A stretch of DNA of 64,000 nt, taken from positions 6,656,501-6,720,500 of the forward strand of contig AP031356.1 in NCBI GenBank assembly GCA_037833965.1. Direction: 5' to 3'. A program made the translations under genes and the position numbers. The DNA comes from Marchantia polymorpha subsp. ruderalis (taxonomy: Eukaryota; Streptophyta; Marchantiopsida; Marchantiales; Marchantiaceae). Shown here in pieces: positions 11,939 to 24,369 of the stretch (positions within the stretch are counted from its first letter, which is position 1; each line of letters opens with the position of its first letter). A model generated the notes under the pieces. The model worked only from the letters and a program-made list of their open reading frames with translations. It was not told the origin of the DNA and did not search any database.

Positions 11939-14900
11939 TTCGGTTATATCTAAGACTAAGATAAAGACTGTCATTATTTTAGAACACGGAATTGCACACC
12001 AAATATAACTTTCCTGTCATGGCCTGAAATAAAGCTATCTATGACCCGCGAATTGAATCCTTGAAACAGAGAACAACAATAACGACGATCAATACAACTG
12101 CAACCGACCTTATTAAGGACCTCCATGGACTTTTGAGGAGATGCTCCGTCGGACTCATCAGCTAGTTTCTCGACTTCCACCTTCTTGGTTCCAAACCATA
12201 GCCATCCCTGAAGTCGACCAACAAGACCTGGTGTTTCTGGCTCGACTACTTGTAGGGCAGCCATAAGACGAGGCCAATGAGTTGCGAAGTAATTTTCCAC
12301 CATCTTCTCGACCTGAAGGCATTGCCAAGAATCACTATGTAAAAGGCAATACTTAGGAAGGTTGAGAGTACGAGAATTGATAAGGAGACACTGGCATACA
12401 TACGCAGTTGCCCACAAAGTAATAATGGAATGAAACAACGTGGGCTAACGATTGAAATTACACTGAATATTTTGATCAAAAATAGACCGAAATCAACAGC
12501 AATTTGAGAATAGTGACCTAGGGATCTGAAAGACTTGACGTCAACAAAAAGAGGTACAAAAGGACAGAAGGAGAAGCGAATGTGGACATAAGATGCAGTG
12601 AAAGAAGGCAAGGATCTAACTTCCTATGTAAACCATTCGTGAGTAAATAATGCTCTAAATGAAATAAGAAGAATACCAAGATCTGCAAATAGAAGATGCG
12701 GTCATTCGGAAAGCCATGCATATGAAAGAAAACAGTAAATAAAGCCTTCGGAATAAGAGCATAGAGCAAGGTCCAAAGTTAATAGAGAACATACTGGAAA
12801 CTCAAGTTGTTGTAGAAGCCTCACAGCTTCAGCTCTCGTTTCTAGAGATAATTTATCATCCGCTACTTGTACCTGTTAAATACACTGGATCACCGTAAAT
12901 ATGCATGTACCCCAACAAGATCGAGATTCTGTTTCAAGATAGACAACGCATTCAATTCTGCTGAACGAGGAACCCGTATGAACTTGAGAGTAACTGATGA
13001 TGTCGAGCTAACGAGAGAGAAAACACACCTGCAGTTTCTGTGATATGGAGTCGATAATCTCCTCCGACTCCTCCCTACACGCTGCGAATGAGGTCTTCCC
13101 ATATGTCTACCCTTTTCACATCCACGCCGAGAAGTCGATTGTTATCTATAGAACTTCTCCTGACTAGACCAGTCCTCTGACTAAACTTCAATGCACGGAA
13201 AGAAATCCATAATCTGAGGTAAGACTGGTAGACAAAAAAATGATGTGAGGTGACGAAACAAAAACAAGTTAGAGGAGGCTGACAACACAACGAATAACAT
13301 TCATACCTTGAGAATAGGAAGAGCACCCATGTAGTACTTCACAGCTTTCCCGTACTCTTGTGACTTCAAGCATACCCGTAACCTTTTCGGCAAATCAAAT
13401 ATAAACTGCCATGCGACGAATACAAAGATGAGCTCTGATTACTATGCAGGCTGTATTCGTGTAATCCAGATATGCAGGACCAGGCTATCATTGACTGGAA
13501 AAATATGTGACTTGAAATTGACAGCAATAACAGCACCGCACTCCGTAATTCAAACCTCCACTCTAAATTCTTGCATCTCCCTGACTTCTGTACCTGCTAT
13601 GTAGCTTTCTTCCATCAACCTACGGAGTCAGGCCCTGAGAAAGACTGAGTAACCTCTTAGATAATGACAGTTCTTTGAGACACTCCTAGAAAATTAAGGC
13701 GGAATCCCAAGCTCAAGTCAGGATTCTACAATCACTTCATTATTGCTAGAGGTGAATATTTTCACCAACCTGAACTTTTCGTAAGAGACTGCGAGTTCCA
13801 TTCAGTTCTTCAATCCTCTCCCTTCTTGCACAAAGCGACGCATTGATCCCATCACTTTTGGCTCTGACAGCTGTGACCTAAATAGCAAATAAAGTACTGA
13901 ATGGTCAACGGTTCTGGATCAATAACCATCACAACATGTACAAATTTAAACAGATGCTGGTGAAAGTCAGTCACCACAATGTTTTCAGGATCGTTACTCA
14001 ATCTGTGTGCATGTAAATGCAAGAATATCCTCCTAGGATAGCTACGAAGATGTGTGAGATCCGACATAATTAAAACATGACCGAGCCTAATAACAACAAA
14101 AAGTAAAGCGCGGAATGTACTTGGTCAACGGACTATCTTCCATTATTCCAGCTTCTGGTGAATTTTCACAAGGCAAAGACGGTTCTGGATGACTCTAGAT
14201 ACTACTTTCGATCGTGTCCTGACGCAAGGTTGATCAATTTACCGTCTCAAGAAGCTGATCCATGTTCGACTCTATACCGGCGACATTCTCTTTCATCCTG
14301 TAAAAATGACTCCGGCTCAGTAGCTTTCTTTTATTAAACCGAGGTTCCGCGTATCAAGAAACCATGCAGTGATCGAATAAAGTATATGAGTGTCAACACA
14401 AAAGGATCAGAATTGCAACGACATGCTTCCAACCAATTTCCTCACCTTCTGATAGTATCCGTGGCGCTTATAAACTTATTGTAATTCTCGTAGACCAGCA
14501 TTTGCATGTCACTATCAAGGTTCTTAATTTCGGCTGCCATCTCGACATGCTTCTGCAGTAAACCCTCCAAAGGAGTCCGACGCAACTGCAAAACAAGGGA
14601 AGAAACTCAGGCCGCTGGCAATTGCAGCGTCAACAGGAGCTGCACATCGAGATCTAGACCACGAACAAGACGTAGAACCGAAGTTGTATGTCCGAAAACT
14701 GAAGGATTCTTCGCCATAATTTCACCGTTGACCAATATCAAGGTCCGGTTGCTTAATTGCCTGACACCTTCGATTTCCACAGAAAGATTGACTCGGTAAT
14801 AATCCTCAATTCCGCGATGGGCAATGCAGCTGCACCTCGACCTAGCCAAACACGTTCCTTAAGCTAAGAAGTGCTCGAATCCGCGCAGTCAAGCGACTGC

Positions 14901-15161
14901 GAGGCCGAGAGAATGGACACATTGCCCCAATCGGAAACGAACTGATACGGATTTACGCACAATGTGGATAGAACTTCCAGGACCTGGACGTACCAGCGAT
15001 TGCATATAGCGATCGGAATCAAAATCGGGCAAATTGATGCCCTGCAAAGTATCGCGGCGAACGGGCGTGGCAGGCTGGGATCCCGCATCTTCTCCATAGA
15101 AGCTGCTCAGCAAAGCCCTCATGCGCTTCGCTTTCTCGTCCATCTCCTCGGTGCCCGCCAT
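8111..15161 (-). CDS. VPS51: VPS51/UNHINGED homologue, GARP/EARP tethering complex subunit
   Basis: VPS51 is a subunit of the GARP and EARP complexes that tether endosome-derived vesicles at the trans-Golgi network. I assembled 20 exons: 14994-15161, 14446-14585, 14243-14297, 13770-13877, 13307-13405, 13029-13106, 12795-12872, 12109-12312, 11727-11827, 11205-11281, 10938-11011, 10609-10675, 10309-10436, 9839-10087, 9540-9656, 9335-9406, 9183-9233, 8822-9079, 8375-8554, 8111-8209. The total is 2403 nt (800 residues), close to the Arabidopsis protein. Diagnostic segments are [18 protein letters not shown] near the N terminus, [19 protein letters not shown] (Vps51 N-terminal helical region), [17 protein letters not shown] and [15 protein letters not shown] towards the C terminus. 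Exon 13 ends at a GC donor (CGG then GCAAGT); all other introns are GT-AG. Exon 8 is less conserved. Start choice: first ATG, matching the family N terminus. Confidence 0.93.
10827..10856. repeat. 30-bp perfect palindrome in a VPS51 intron
   Basis: Two 15-base arms with no loop: GAACGACTCTTGCAC followed directly by its complement. Weaker outer pairing (AAGCAT at 10815-10820, ATGCTT at 10863-10868) extends it. It lies in the intron between exons 11 and 12 of VPS51. Such perfect palindromes are unstable and usually recent. Confidence 0.85.
11888..11936. repeat. (TA)n microsatellite, about 24 units
   Basis: An uninterrupted 49-nt TA run inside the VPS51 intron between exons 8 and 9. Expected to be length-variable. 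Confidence 0.97.
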
Positions 15162-16913
15162 TGTGATCCTGCTCACTCGATCGGTCACTCCCTCGCCGGC
15201 AGATCGACCCTGCAACTCGAGAGTGACTTGGATCGACCGATCGATACAAGCCCGTCGCCCTCCTCTCGACTCTCGTCCCCTCCCCTCCTTCGTTTCTGTC
15301 ACTGCATCGACAATTCCCGGCCTTTCGGAAACGCGCCTTCGTCGCTCCCTCCCGCTCCTCTTTCTCTGCCACTACTCTCTCACTTTCGGCCCCGGTTAAA
15401 CCCTAAGCTCCCATTAGCCAAACCCGGTTTCCGCTAAACTCAGCGGTAATGCGATCACTAATCACCACTTTCTCTAAGGAAGTGAAGCCATTGCTCCGAC
15501 TGCCTGCTGTCAAGTCTCCGTGGGTTCACGTTCGTCCTCTCACGAGAAATGAACTGTGACACATGAGGGACATAACTCGTCGCTCGTATTTGACGTCAAC
15601 TTTTACATTTAAAGCGAACCTGGCAAGATCTTTTGGGATGGCATGTCTACTGGGTTTCTTCTCATGCTCGCCCTCTTTCAAGCACTGATGGGGTCGTGAA
15701 TTATAGTCTGCGCGGTGCGGACAAGTTCGTATTTTCCTCTTCTAGTCACAGGAGCTTCGGTGATCTTTCCAATAGTTAACCCTGGATTTCCGCTACATTC
15801 AAGTCTCGATCTCGATCGTTTGAAGAGGAAGAACACGACATGGTACACTTTGCTCCGCGGATCAGATTGGAGTATCGAATTTACCGAATATCGAATTACC
15901 AGATTGAATCGAATAAAAAGAGGGCGAGGGGCTTCTGAGCGCCAATACACGGTCTCGCAGAGCTTATTTTGTCACTTAAAACATGTATTGGGCGAGTCCA
16001 TAGAGTACACCTCAGGCATCTCCAGAAGAATGTCTGAATGATGTATGACTTAATGCCGACACAGAACATCAAAATCAAGTAGGTGACTGCACCATGAGCC
16101 AAACACCTCGTTACAATGAACATGAGACAAAGAAACACCAAACTCGGTGATTGCTATATGAAGAAACACTGTGCTTCCCCCAGCCTATATACCTCTTTCT
16201 TTCAAGTACTCCAAACTTTGTTATGGCAGGTAAGATAGGTCCTTTCTCAAAAAGCGCCAAGACTAGGAAGAAAATGCCCTGAAGGGTTCTTCAAGGTACT
16301 TCACTAGGAAAAAAACTTCTCAATTGTCTTCTCTTTCATGTCTTGAAATACAATAGACAGTGTACATTGTTAAAAATGACTACTTTCTGCTTTGACCCCA
16401 CAGACGATTTAGCAAATGACGGTAGAGCAATATGTGCGTGTACACTCTACAAGTTCCCAGTGTACTTGGCAGAAAGTTCCTGCAAACCGTAGCTATAAAT
16501 TTCCTGCACAAAGTATACATGGATTTGTTCATTGATGTGTTTGCAGACTCGCATATACAAGTGTTCCACACAACATTGAGCCAGAACTGATGTATTGGAA
16601 CCACCCAATTTTGGTAATTCTCGAATTACGAAAATATCGCTACGCAGGTCGCCAAACCCGGACTTTTCATTCGTCAAAGCTTGAAAACTATCCTACTTTG
16701 TAAGAGCTTGAAGGTGGACTTACTTTTTACATAGCGTTCCTGCGATCTCCAAAATTTCCTAAAATATTTCAAATCCGAGAAAAGAAAACAGCCCCTTGGG
16801 AAGTCGCCATGTACTTCAACTCGAAAAAAAAAATTACTGGAGAATACGAGCAGAATATGTACAGCGGAATATGGCATGGCTAGCAGGTCTCCTGATCGCT
16901 CATAAGAAAAATG
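15162..16913. other. VPS51 5' flank and VPS51-THG1 intergenic region
   Basis: The first 280 bp are CT-rich on the plus strand (GA-rich on the VPS51 sense strand), consistent with its leader. A telo-box word, AAACCCTA, lies at 15398-15405, about 240 bp upstream of the VPS51 ATG; this element is common in promoters of plant housekeeping genes. From about 15.45 kb to the THG1 stop I see only short chance frames and no RNA gene. Confidence 0.55.
15398..15405 (+). promoter_or_regulatory. Telo-box upstream of VPS51
   Basis: The motif AAACCCTA matches the plant interstitial telomere-repeat promoter element. It lies upstream of VPS51 next to a pyrimidine-rich tract. An eight-base word is weak evidence on its own; position makes it plausible. 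Confidence 0.35.
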
Positions 16914-18553
16914 TCAGCTGTGAACCTCCATCATCATCTCGGAGCCGTTCTTGAACGCTGACGTCTCAGCATCCTTTTCTGTCAGTGCTGCCGATCGAAG
17001 ATTGGCCTTTTTCGAATTTGCACTTCCCAAAATAGACGGATTCTCTTTCCAAAATGAGTCCTTGATAAGATCTTCATGGCTAACAACCACCATAGTTTTT
17101 TGCCTTTTGATAGGCACACCATTCTCAACTTTCACTATGTTTTCATCCTGAATAAGAAGTGAAGCAGATAGAAACGTCAGAACACGGGCACAAAATGGTC
17201 CATGCTGATTCCTAACTGCAATGCTAGATAGTATGCCGTGATCTTCTATAGAAGATGCAGTACTGGAAGCAAGAAGTTCTATATGAAACTTAGGAAAGAA
17301 GTCCAGCGATAAAAAGCTGACTGAAACTGTGAACCTCTGAACTCACTTTGCTTATGACTGACGATTGTGGGAGAGACGAAGAAACTCAAATGAGCTCTAC
17401 AGTACATGCTGAAACCCACCTTTCTTTTGAAAACAAGAGACCCCTTCCTGAAAATAGCAGGCAGGTCATTGTAGTTGATGCCAAAGCGAGTGTGAAGAAG
17501 CTCGTTTTTAAAGTCAGCTAGTGTACCCTGGGATAGGCAAATACCGAGAATTAGACAAGTGATGTTCATAACTTCGTGTATGACATGGCAGGAGTAATCG
17601 AGGCTCAAGTTCAAAACTGACCAACCTTTATAACATTCTGAGCTTCAGCCGGACTGCACCCAGAGTGTACTAAACTCCAATAGCATGTGTTATACTGGTT
17701 ATTGACATGACCTGCACAATAAGAACAATCTTCAAATAACATTCCTCGTACATGTTCCACGAAAATACGTGGGAAATAATTGTATTCTGGTCGAGCCAGC
17801 TATGCGGAGAAAACAACCCTGAAACTTACAATCTACTTGTCGCCATGACAAGTAATCCCTGAGGATGGTGTCGGATGGATAGCAGACAGCTCGCCCGTCA
17901 AAAGAAGGAGCATACTGCATCTCGGTCCCCGGAAAATAACGACCCCATTTCATCACATACGTTGCCGAAAACAGAGAGACTACGATTGACACCAGCTTGC
18001 TGCAAACAAAAAGTGCACATTCTTCAGCGGTATTTTACACAAGCTCATCAGAAAGTCTCCCACCGGGAACAATGGAATGGAATCCGGAATGCAATGGAAT
18101 CCGGAAAGTGAGGGCGGAACTGTGAATTCGAGAGTACCTGGCTCGACGTTGGAAGAGGGTGCTGTTTTTCCTCAGCACAAAACTGCAGAGCGCACAGCAC
18201 GATCTCCATGAGGCTCTGCCACAATTTGGACTCTTCGCCCTAAGCTGCCCGCCCCCCACAACTCAAACACCAAAAGACTCGCCTAAAGACCTCATAGCAA
18301 CAGCAGCAGCAGCAGACCTGTACTCATCGCTGACCCCATAACCAAAACAAATGTCCGGAATGTCCTCCAGCACAGCCGTGGCGCACTCGTTCATCAGGTG
18401 CAACGCCTGCTCGTCGTTCGGCTTCTGGAACCCGTGCACCTGCGCAAAGCGAGTGAAGCCTCGCCCGTCCACTCGGATGACGATCCAAGTGTGCGGCAGC
18501 AGCGCGTCGCTCTGCTCGAACGATTTCACGTACTCGTACTTGCTATTCGCCAT
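16914..18553 (-). CDS. THG1: tRNA-His guanylyltransferase, single-domain THG1
   Basis: THG1 adds the essential G(-1) to the 5' end of tRNA-His in a 3'-5' polymerase reaction. Six exons: 18318-18553, 18138-18182, 17830-17999, 17626-17711, 17420-17527, 16914-17147; 879 nt, 292 residues, near the human length. The N terminus MANSKYEYVKSFE is diagnostic. The metal-binding carboxylates are present: D29 in RVDGRGF, D76-E77 in YGVSDEYSF. Also present are SFDGRAVCYP (126-135) and WRQVDCHVNNQYNTC (146-160). All introns are GT-AG and phases join cleanly. Residues after about 262 are a Ser/Lys-rich tail. The Arabidopsis proteins, as I recall, carry two tandem THG1 domains; here there is one followed by a stop. 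Start choice: first ATG matching the family N terminus; an upstream in-frame ATG nine codons earlier also exists. Confidence 0.95.
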
Positions 18554-21300
18554 GCCTGCTCTCTCTCGATGGACGACCACGAAAATTGCCTCTACCTAAA
18601 TCCCTAAAACCCCAACGGTTCTCGTGCTCGATGCATTTGGCCAGCCAGCTGACGGACATTCAACAGCATTCTCCTCTGTCTGGGACCGCGGGTCGAATGC
18701 GCTATTCTTGCTCAAGCTCCGAGGCGACGAGGTTTATTAAATTCTTATCGAGGTTTCTTGAATTCGTTTTAGATCACAATGTGGAATTATTCAGACACAA
18801 GTTTCGAAATATGTTTCTCCGGATGATTTGTAAAGCAATTCAGTTTCAGATATCGTTATTTGACTATCAAATGTGTAGTTAGATGGGAAAAAAACTTTAT
18901 ATTAAAATGGACAAAAATATAAAATTAAATAAAATTTTAAATGCCATTTTAGTTTAGAACGTTTCCATTCACACCACAGTTTGACTGGCAAATTGTGGTT
19001 TTTGAGACTGAAATGTTTAACAAATGAGCCGGAGAGAGATATAATGAAACTGGGATCTCAATATCTCCAGACGAATTAATACTATGTACAAACTGTCTGG
19101 AGACTAAAAGAAAAGGAAATTCATTATTCCCCTCTCCGGTCCTTTTCCTCGTTACGTGTGGTTAGGAGACCAAAGGGGGCTTCTGATGTGTAATCTAGAA
19201 CTGTATTTTGCCTTGGCTCCTCAGGAGCAAAAATGCAGGAACTCGTTACCGTACTCGTTACTCGGAGTATAAACAATGTACCCTTAGAGTGTACATTGTT
19301 CTTCGATAGCTCCATGGGACGATGGAAAGAATGATCTTGGATAGCTGCTGAAGCTCTCATCTTTGGCTTAAATGATCTTATGATATTTTCTCCGGGGAGT
19401 TTTTTATTTGGTTGCAATGAACTTGAATGTGAAAAGATGAGGAACAAATTGTGGAAATAGGAGCTGACAACAGGATCTAGATTTATTACATATAATAAAA
19501 TTTTATGAAATATATGGAGTTCTCCTAACAATCAAAGGGAGTTGATACAAGATGAAGATAAAGAGTCTCAATTTGATATGTAGTGGATTCCTACATGTCA
19601 CTTTGAACAATTATATGTTTGTGGCGTATCGAACCATCAACAACAGTTTAGATAGTGGTGAGATATTATATATATATATATATATATATAAGAGAGAGAG
19701 ATGTATGTATCTAAGGATTTATCAACTTGAGAGATATGTATTAATGTCATCTAATGTATCAATGTCATCTAAGGGCTGACTAGATTATCGTTCTAGTAAC
19801 CTAGTTATATTACAAGATGAGCAATCTGTATGCTCATAGTGATGTATGGTTTTAAACCTAAATCTTTTTTAGATAACATGTAAGATGGTATGCATTACCA
19901 TCATATAATATAGCAACACCAGGATGCAATATGCATTGCTATAAACATCGTCAAATATGAAACTAGTCTACAGAAACTGTATGATGAATAATAGTTTCAT
20001 CCTTCTATGTAATGTAATGAAAAATGAAAGCAAAATGTATATGCTTGACAATTGAAACGTATGCATATGAAAGGGTATTGCCAAAATTCATATAAATGTA
20101 TAATAGAGAGAAAAGTATTCATATTTCAACATACTTATATTCATGAGGAATATGTAAAATGCAAAGATTAAGAATAGCTATTGTAATAAAACGATAATAA
20201 TTTATATACTTGCAACAAGAATATCTTCATTGAACTTAATTAAAAGCAGAATCATTGAAAACAAGAACAAAAGAAATATTATAGGTAAAACAAACGAGAC
20301 TAATGATAGACGTATTCCTTAGATTTCCTATTCAGCATCAAACATTGTATTATATTTTTAGGATTAAATCATCGCAAATAAAGAACTATTTAAAAAAAGA
20401 TTCATCTACAATTTGTAGTTTTCAAAACTAAAATAGGAAGCTTATTTCCAAACCCAAAAAAATGAAATATATATCAAATATAGTTCATAAATATGAAATA
20501 TCATATTATGTTCTTAGTCTAAATCTATTGCAATGAGATGAAAATAAGTTCCAAAAAAAATTCATGTTGAAACATTTAACGTTTAATAGTTGAATTTTTA
20601 TTGAAAAAATACTTCTAAAAATTAATTTTCAAATGAGAACTAATTTTAAGTTACTTATACTCATGTTTTATCAGAATCATTATCACGAATGAAATTATAA
20701 AATGTAGAAACATTTTAGTTCATAAATTGTTATATGATTTTGGATTCAAATGTTATGTAAACTTATAACATTAAAAAATAATCATTACACTCTCTTATTG
20801 AATGATAAACCTAAAATATATAAAATAATGCATGTTGAAAAAAAGCAACACACCTTGATATTCTCAAGTTAATATAATTATTATAATTAAAAATTATGAA
20901 GCTACATTGTTTCAAAAATTAATAACATCTATAATTGAAAAAACAAAGAAAACACCTCTTGCTCAAAAAGACAAAACACTACGGGGTCATCACAAGATGT
21001 AATATTGCACGTTATGACCTAAAAAGTAATAATAAATAATAAAATTATTAATTATTACTAATCAATAATTAGTAATTAATTATTAATTTATAATAAAATT
21101 AGTCATATGACATATACAAACTATGTCATATGATTAATTTTGACAAACTATGTAACATAAAACATTGGATGTCCATATCCATGACCATGAATTTTGATTG
21201 GGATAATTTTCATCGGTTTTTATTCTGGGTGGGTATAGATGGACATAGCTTCAAAATGCGTACAATAATCAAAACTGTTTGAAACCTGGACACGTCACTA
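18554..21300. other. AT-rich non-coding stretch
   Basis: Upstream of THG1 the DNA is GC-rich for about 150 bp and includes a telo-box-like CCCTAAAACCCC near 18601-18612. It then becomes strongly AT-rich with no sustained frame. A (TA)n(AG)n microsatellite lies near 19667-19702, and a 10-bp inverted repeat (AACAATGTAC / GTACATTGTT) near 19273-19301. No transposon protein was recognised. Confidence 0.6.
19667..19702. repeat. Compound (TA)n(AG)n microsatellite
   Basis: About 12 TA units run directly into a short AG run. Simple-sequence repeat in AT-rich intergenic DNA. Confidence 0.9.
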
Positions 21301-21499
21301 AGTCATAGTTCATTATATCACGTTAGTTATAGCTCGTTAAGTATTCACGTAGAGATGAATAACGAGTGCCAACTTTATTGTAGATGAAACAAAACTGAGA
21401 GTCATAGCTCATTATATCACATTAATGATAGCTCGTTAAGTATTCAACGTAGAGATAAATAACGAGTGCCAACTCTATCATAGATGAAACAAAACTGAG
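21301..21499. repeat. 100-bp tandem duplication next to the hAT remnant
   Basis: Copies at 21301-21399 and 21400-21499 both begin AGTCATAG and end ACAAAACTGAG, with about eight differences. They adjoin the left side of the hAT pseudogene and could be part of the transposon's subterminal region. Confidence 0.85.
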
Positions 21500-21844
21500 C
21501 AATTTCAACTTCATATTGTCGATTTCGGACGTGGAGAGCATGATCAGTGTTTTGTTAAGGCTTATTTTCAAAATGCCACTTGTGGCGTTTTGCCCCCGCG
21601 AAATTAATATTGAAACCGCCATGATGTGGCGGTTGGATAGCCATTTATTATTTTTGTTCCAGCCACATGTGGCGTTTTGGTTGCATTGCATTAAATTTCT
21701 GCTGCCATAACTAGCTTTAGCGTTTTGGTTGGCTTTCATCAAACTCCTGCTGCCACAGGGCAATTTTTCTGCACATAGGGAAGTCAGACACGTTCCTATA
21801 TGCCTTTAATGTACCAGTCTAATCCGCTTGGCTATCGACTCCTC

Positions 21845-24369
21845 CTAATACATGCGACGCTCTTTGGCTGCCTCCCATTTTGCCAACGCAACTAGATATC
21901 TGAAGCTGTGCAATGTGTAAGACGATCGCATAACTCGAACGCAGACATTGAGGTGCTTTGGCCCTATGCGTTTGCGCTTTTTGTCTATGATGTAGTTCAT
22001 AGCAGAGAACACACGCTCGTTCTTCACATAGCCTATTGGAAGAACTAGCATAATTGTTGCCAACTTGCAGAATGCACTCAATGTGTCTGACAAGATGTCA
22101 TTTCCAAGAATACTCTTCCAAAAACATTGAGTTGTGCTCCGATGGCTGCCCTCCTCGACAACATTTTGCATGAGAGCCTTGAAGCTATACTCATACAACT
22201 CTCCCTCAGTACGATCTACTAAGGCTAACACTTCTTTCTCATTGGCCAGTTTGATGATCTTCCCATATCCGTTGTACAAGATGTTCAGCTTGATACCAAT
22301 ATCTTCATTAGAAGGCTTCTTCAACCAATAGAGTGGCTGCAAAACAACAAAGGCCTCAAGTACTTCAACCCGAAGAAACATCCTTTTGAGTTCAGCCACT
22401 AACAACTTGACAGTGTTTGTAGCTAATTTTTTTGCAGTACTCTAAGCTCCATGAAAGCAACTCTCAGTCACCATGGTAATTTTTGTGTTGATTTGCTTTA
22501 GTCTTAGGCATTGTAAATGTGTTGGTGATGTCGTGCATGGGCACATTGTACACCTTGGCATTGGTGTCAAACTGCAAAGTGTCATCATCACTCCAACACT
22601 TTTTGTTGGAATCTTTAAAGTTCATGTCATTGCGCAAGGCGTTGATGAGAGATGTATACTCCGTGATGATGTTCGACAAACAGCACTTTGTAACACTAGG
22701 GTTTAGAGAGAAGCTCACTCGAAGATAGAAAACGTAAACTCTATAGATGAGTGATACCAACAATGGTTCTTCTCTCCCTTATATAGCTCTCACCAACAAG
22801 TATAAGGAGATAAGATTTAATCCCCACCATCTATCCCACTCATGGTGGATGGATGACGTGGCAGATAACCCTAACAAGCACACGGATCGCTGACGTGACG
22901 CTCCCAACTAACACACTAACTAACACACTCAATCCTTACCTACAAGCACACAGATTACTAACGTGGCACTGTCAACTAACACATCCATTTTGTACCTACC
23001 AAGTGCGCGAATTGCTAACGTGGCAGCTATGACTAGTGCACACTAAAGTATCTATATTAATTTTTAGAGTAACCTCTACTTTAGTTCTAACTAACTAAAG
23101 ATGGTTACATCCTTCACAAATAGCCACCTAACATCATGCACGCGGAGCATGTGCAACCCGGGTGTGTTGCAAGCATTTGCATGATACTTGAAGCTAACCC
23201 AACGTTGAGGTGATCTAGCAAAGTACGAATGAGCACCCTTGACGGCTGCCTCAATATGTACGTATAGAGCATTCTCATTGATCACACCACCCACAAGAGC
23301 AGTGTAATGATCTGCACAATGAACTAGCAACATGGCGGGAGCCACTTGGCTAACAAGCTGTGTTGCTACCCGACATGGCAGCCCATCATGGTAGACGCAT
23401 CATCATTGCCAAACACAACAAGCTTGAAATCCAAATATGCGTGACACGTTTTGGACAGACGCCAACAGTGCTTTGGTAAGAGACGTAGCATTGATATTGG
23501 TGAGTGGTTGAAGGATGAGGAATTCATACATGCGCTGGCTGTCCTCGATGAATAAATGCCATGGGACATATACTCAGTAAGATCACATGCGCTTCTGTCA
23601 TCGATGGTGAGGACGATGATGGAGGAGGCATTGACACGATGCTTGAGTTTCTTTACTAGGACTGCATATAGGGCATCAGCCATTTTTCAGCCATAATCAT
23701 CTATTCAATGGGAGCTATCAATATGCTTGCAGCCAGCAGTACGGAACAGGTCTGCGATATCAGGAAAGCTGCAAACGAGATAAATTTGTGTAAGCCACAG
23801 TTCAACTACGCTTTGAGTAACAACAAGAGCGTTGTTTTCTAGAGGCAGTAAGTTGCACATCTAATATAGAGGCCGGGTGGACTACTAGCAACAGCCCACA
23901 ACAAAGACTTACTCGCTCATTGAACGCCCCTTGAGCAAAAGGTAGACAATTGCTTGAAGCTGCACCAGCTTCTTACGTTTTGGATCGTCATGGATGACGT
24001 TGATGATAGCCTGATTGTCTTGTTGTTGGAGTTGATGGAAGGGGCTGAAGCAGCAAGACAAGGTCAGCAGCTTTAACCTTAGCAAGCGGGGTCCAATGAT
24101 AGCAGGCAGTAGCAGAAGCAAGTCAACTCTGACAAACATGGAAGCAACTAGTGGGGTTCATACATGACAACTTCTTCGATGTCCATCTTGTCGCATTGAA
24201 TCTGGGCGTTCTTATGAGCTATTTTGTTAGCGTGCATTTTCCAAGTGTCAAGCTTGAGCATAGATGTGCCGACTGCCATACCACTTTTAAAACTAGCTCT
24301 TTTACACACCTCACAGTGCGCAACCTTTGTAGTGCTGTTGAAATGCAGCCAGATATACATGATAGTCAA
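21845..24369 (-). mobile_element. Broken hAT-superfamily transposase (zinc finger, catalytic region, dimerisation domain)
   Basis: Minus-strand remnants appear in the correct hAT order. At 24148-24369 is a TTF/BED-like zinc finger (CEVCKRASFKSG, then HANKIAH). At 23909-24139 is a segment like the QLQAIVYLLLKG stretch of DUF4371-type transposases. At 23366-23683 and 23091-23345 come DDRSACDLTEYMS, GNDDASTMMGCHVG, HCADHYTAL, ARSPQRW and VRWLFV, typical of the catalytic half. At 21845-22405 is the C-terminal dimerisation domain (GYVKNERVFSAMNYIIDKKR). Frames shift several times and stops occur, so it is not functional. A 388-bp insertion splits it at 22690-23077. I could not define TIRs or a target duplication with confidence. 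Confidence 0.8.
22690..23077 (-). mobile_element. 388-bp insertion inside the hAT transposase, probable solo LTR or small LTR-like element
   Basis: Five-base direct repeats ACTTT lie at 22685-22689 and 23078-23082. Removing the insert plus one repeat (393 bp) rejoins the hAT frame across VTIFS and CCLSNIITEY, so it inserted into the transposase. On the minus strand it has a TATA-like GCTATATAAGGG and ends with a leader-like CTCTAAACCCTAG segment, which resembles an LTR. Three imperfect copies of a 45-60 bp word (caagcacacggat..., caagcacacagat..., caagtgcgcgaat...) lie at about 22873-23030, like U3 repeats. The ends are not TG/CA, which weakens the LTR reading. Confidence 0.5.

Noticed and set aside
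12246..12611. Hydrophobic minus-strand frames (also 12518-12769) in the middle of VPS51
   Set aside because: They fall in the intron between exons 7 and 8; joining 12795 to 12312 restores the VPS51 frame without them.
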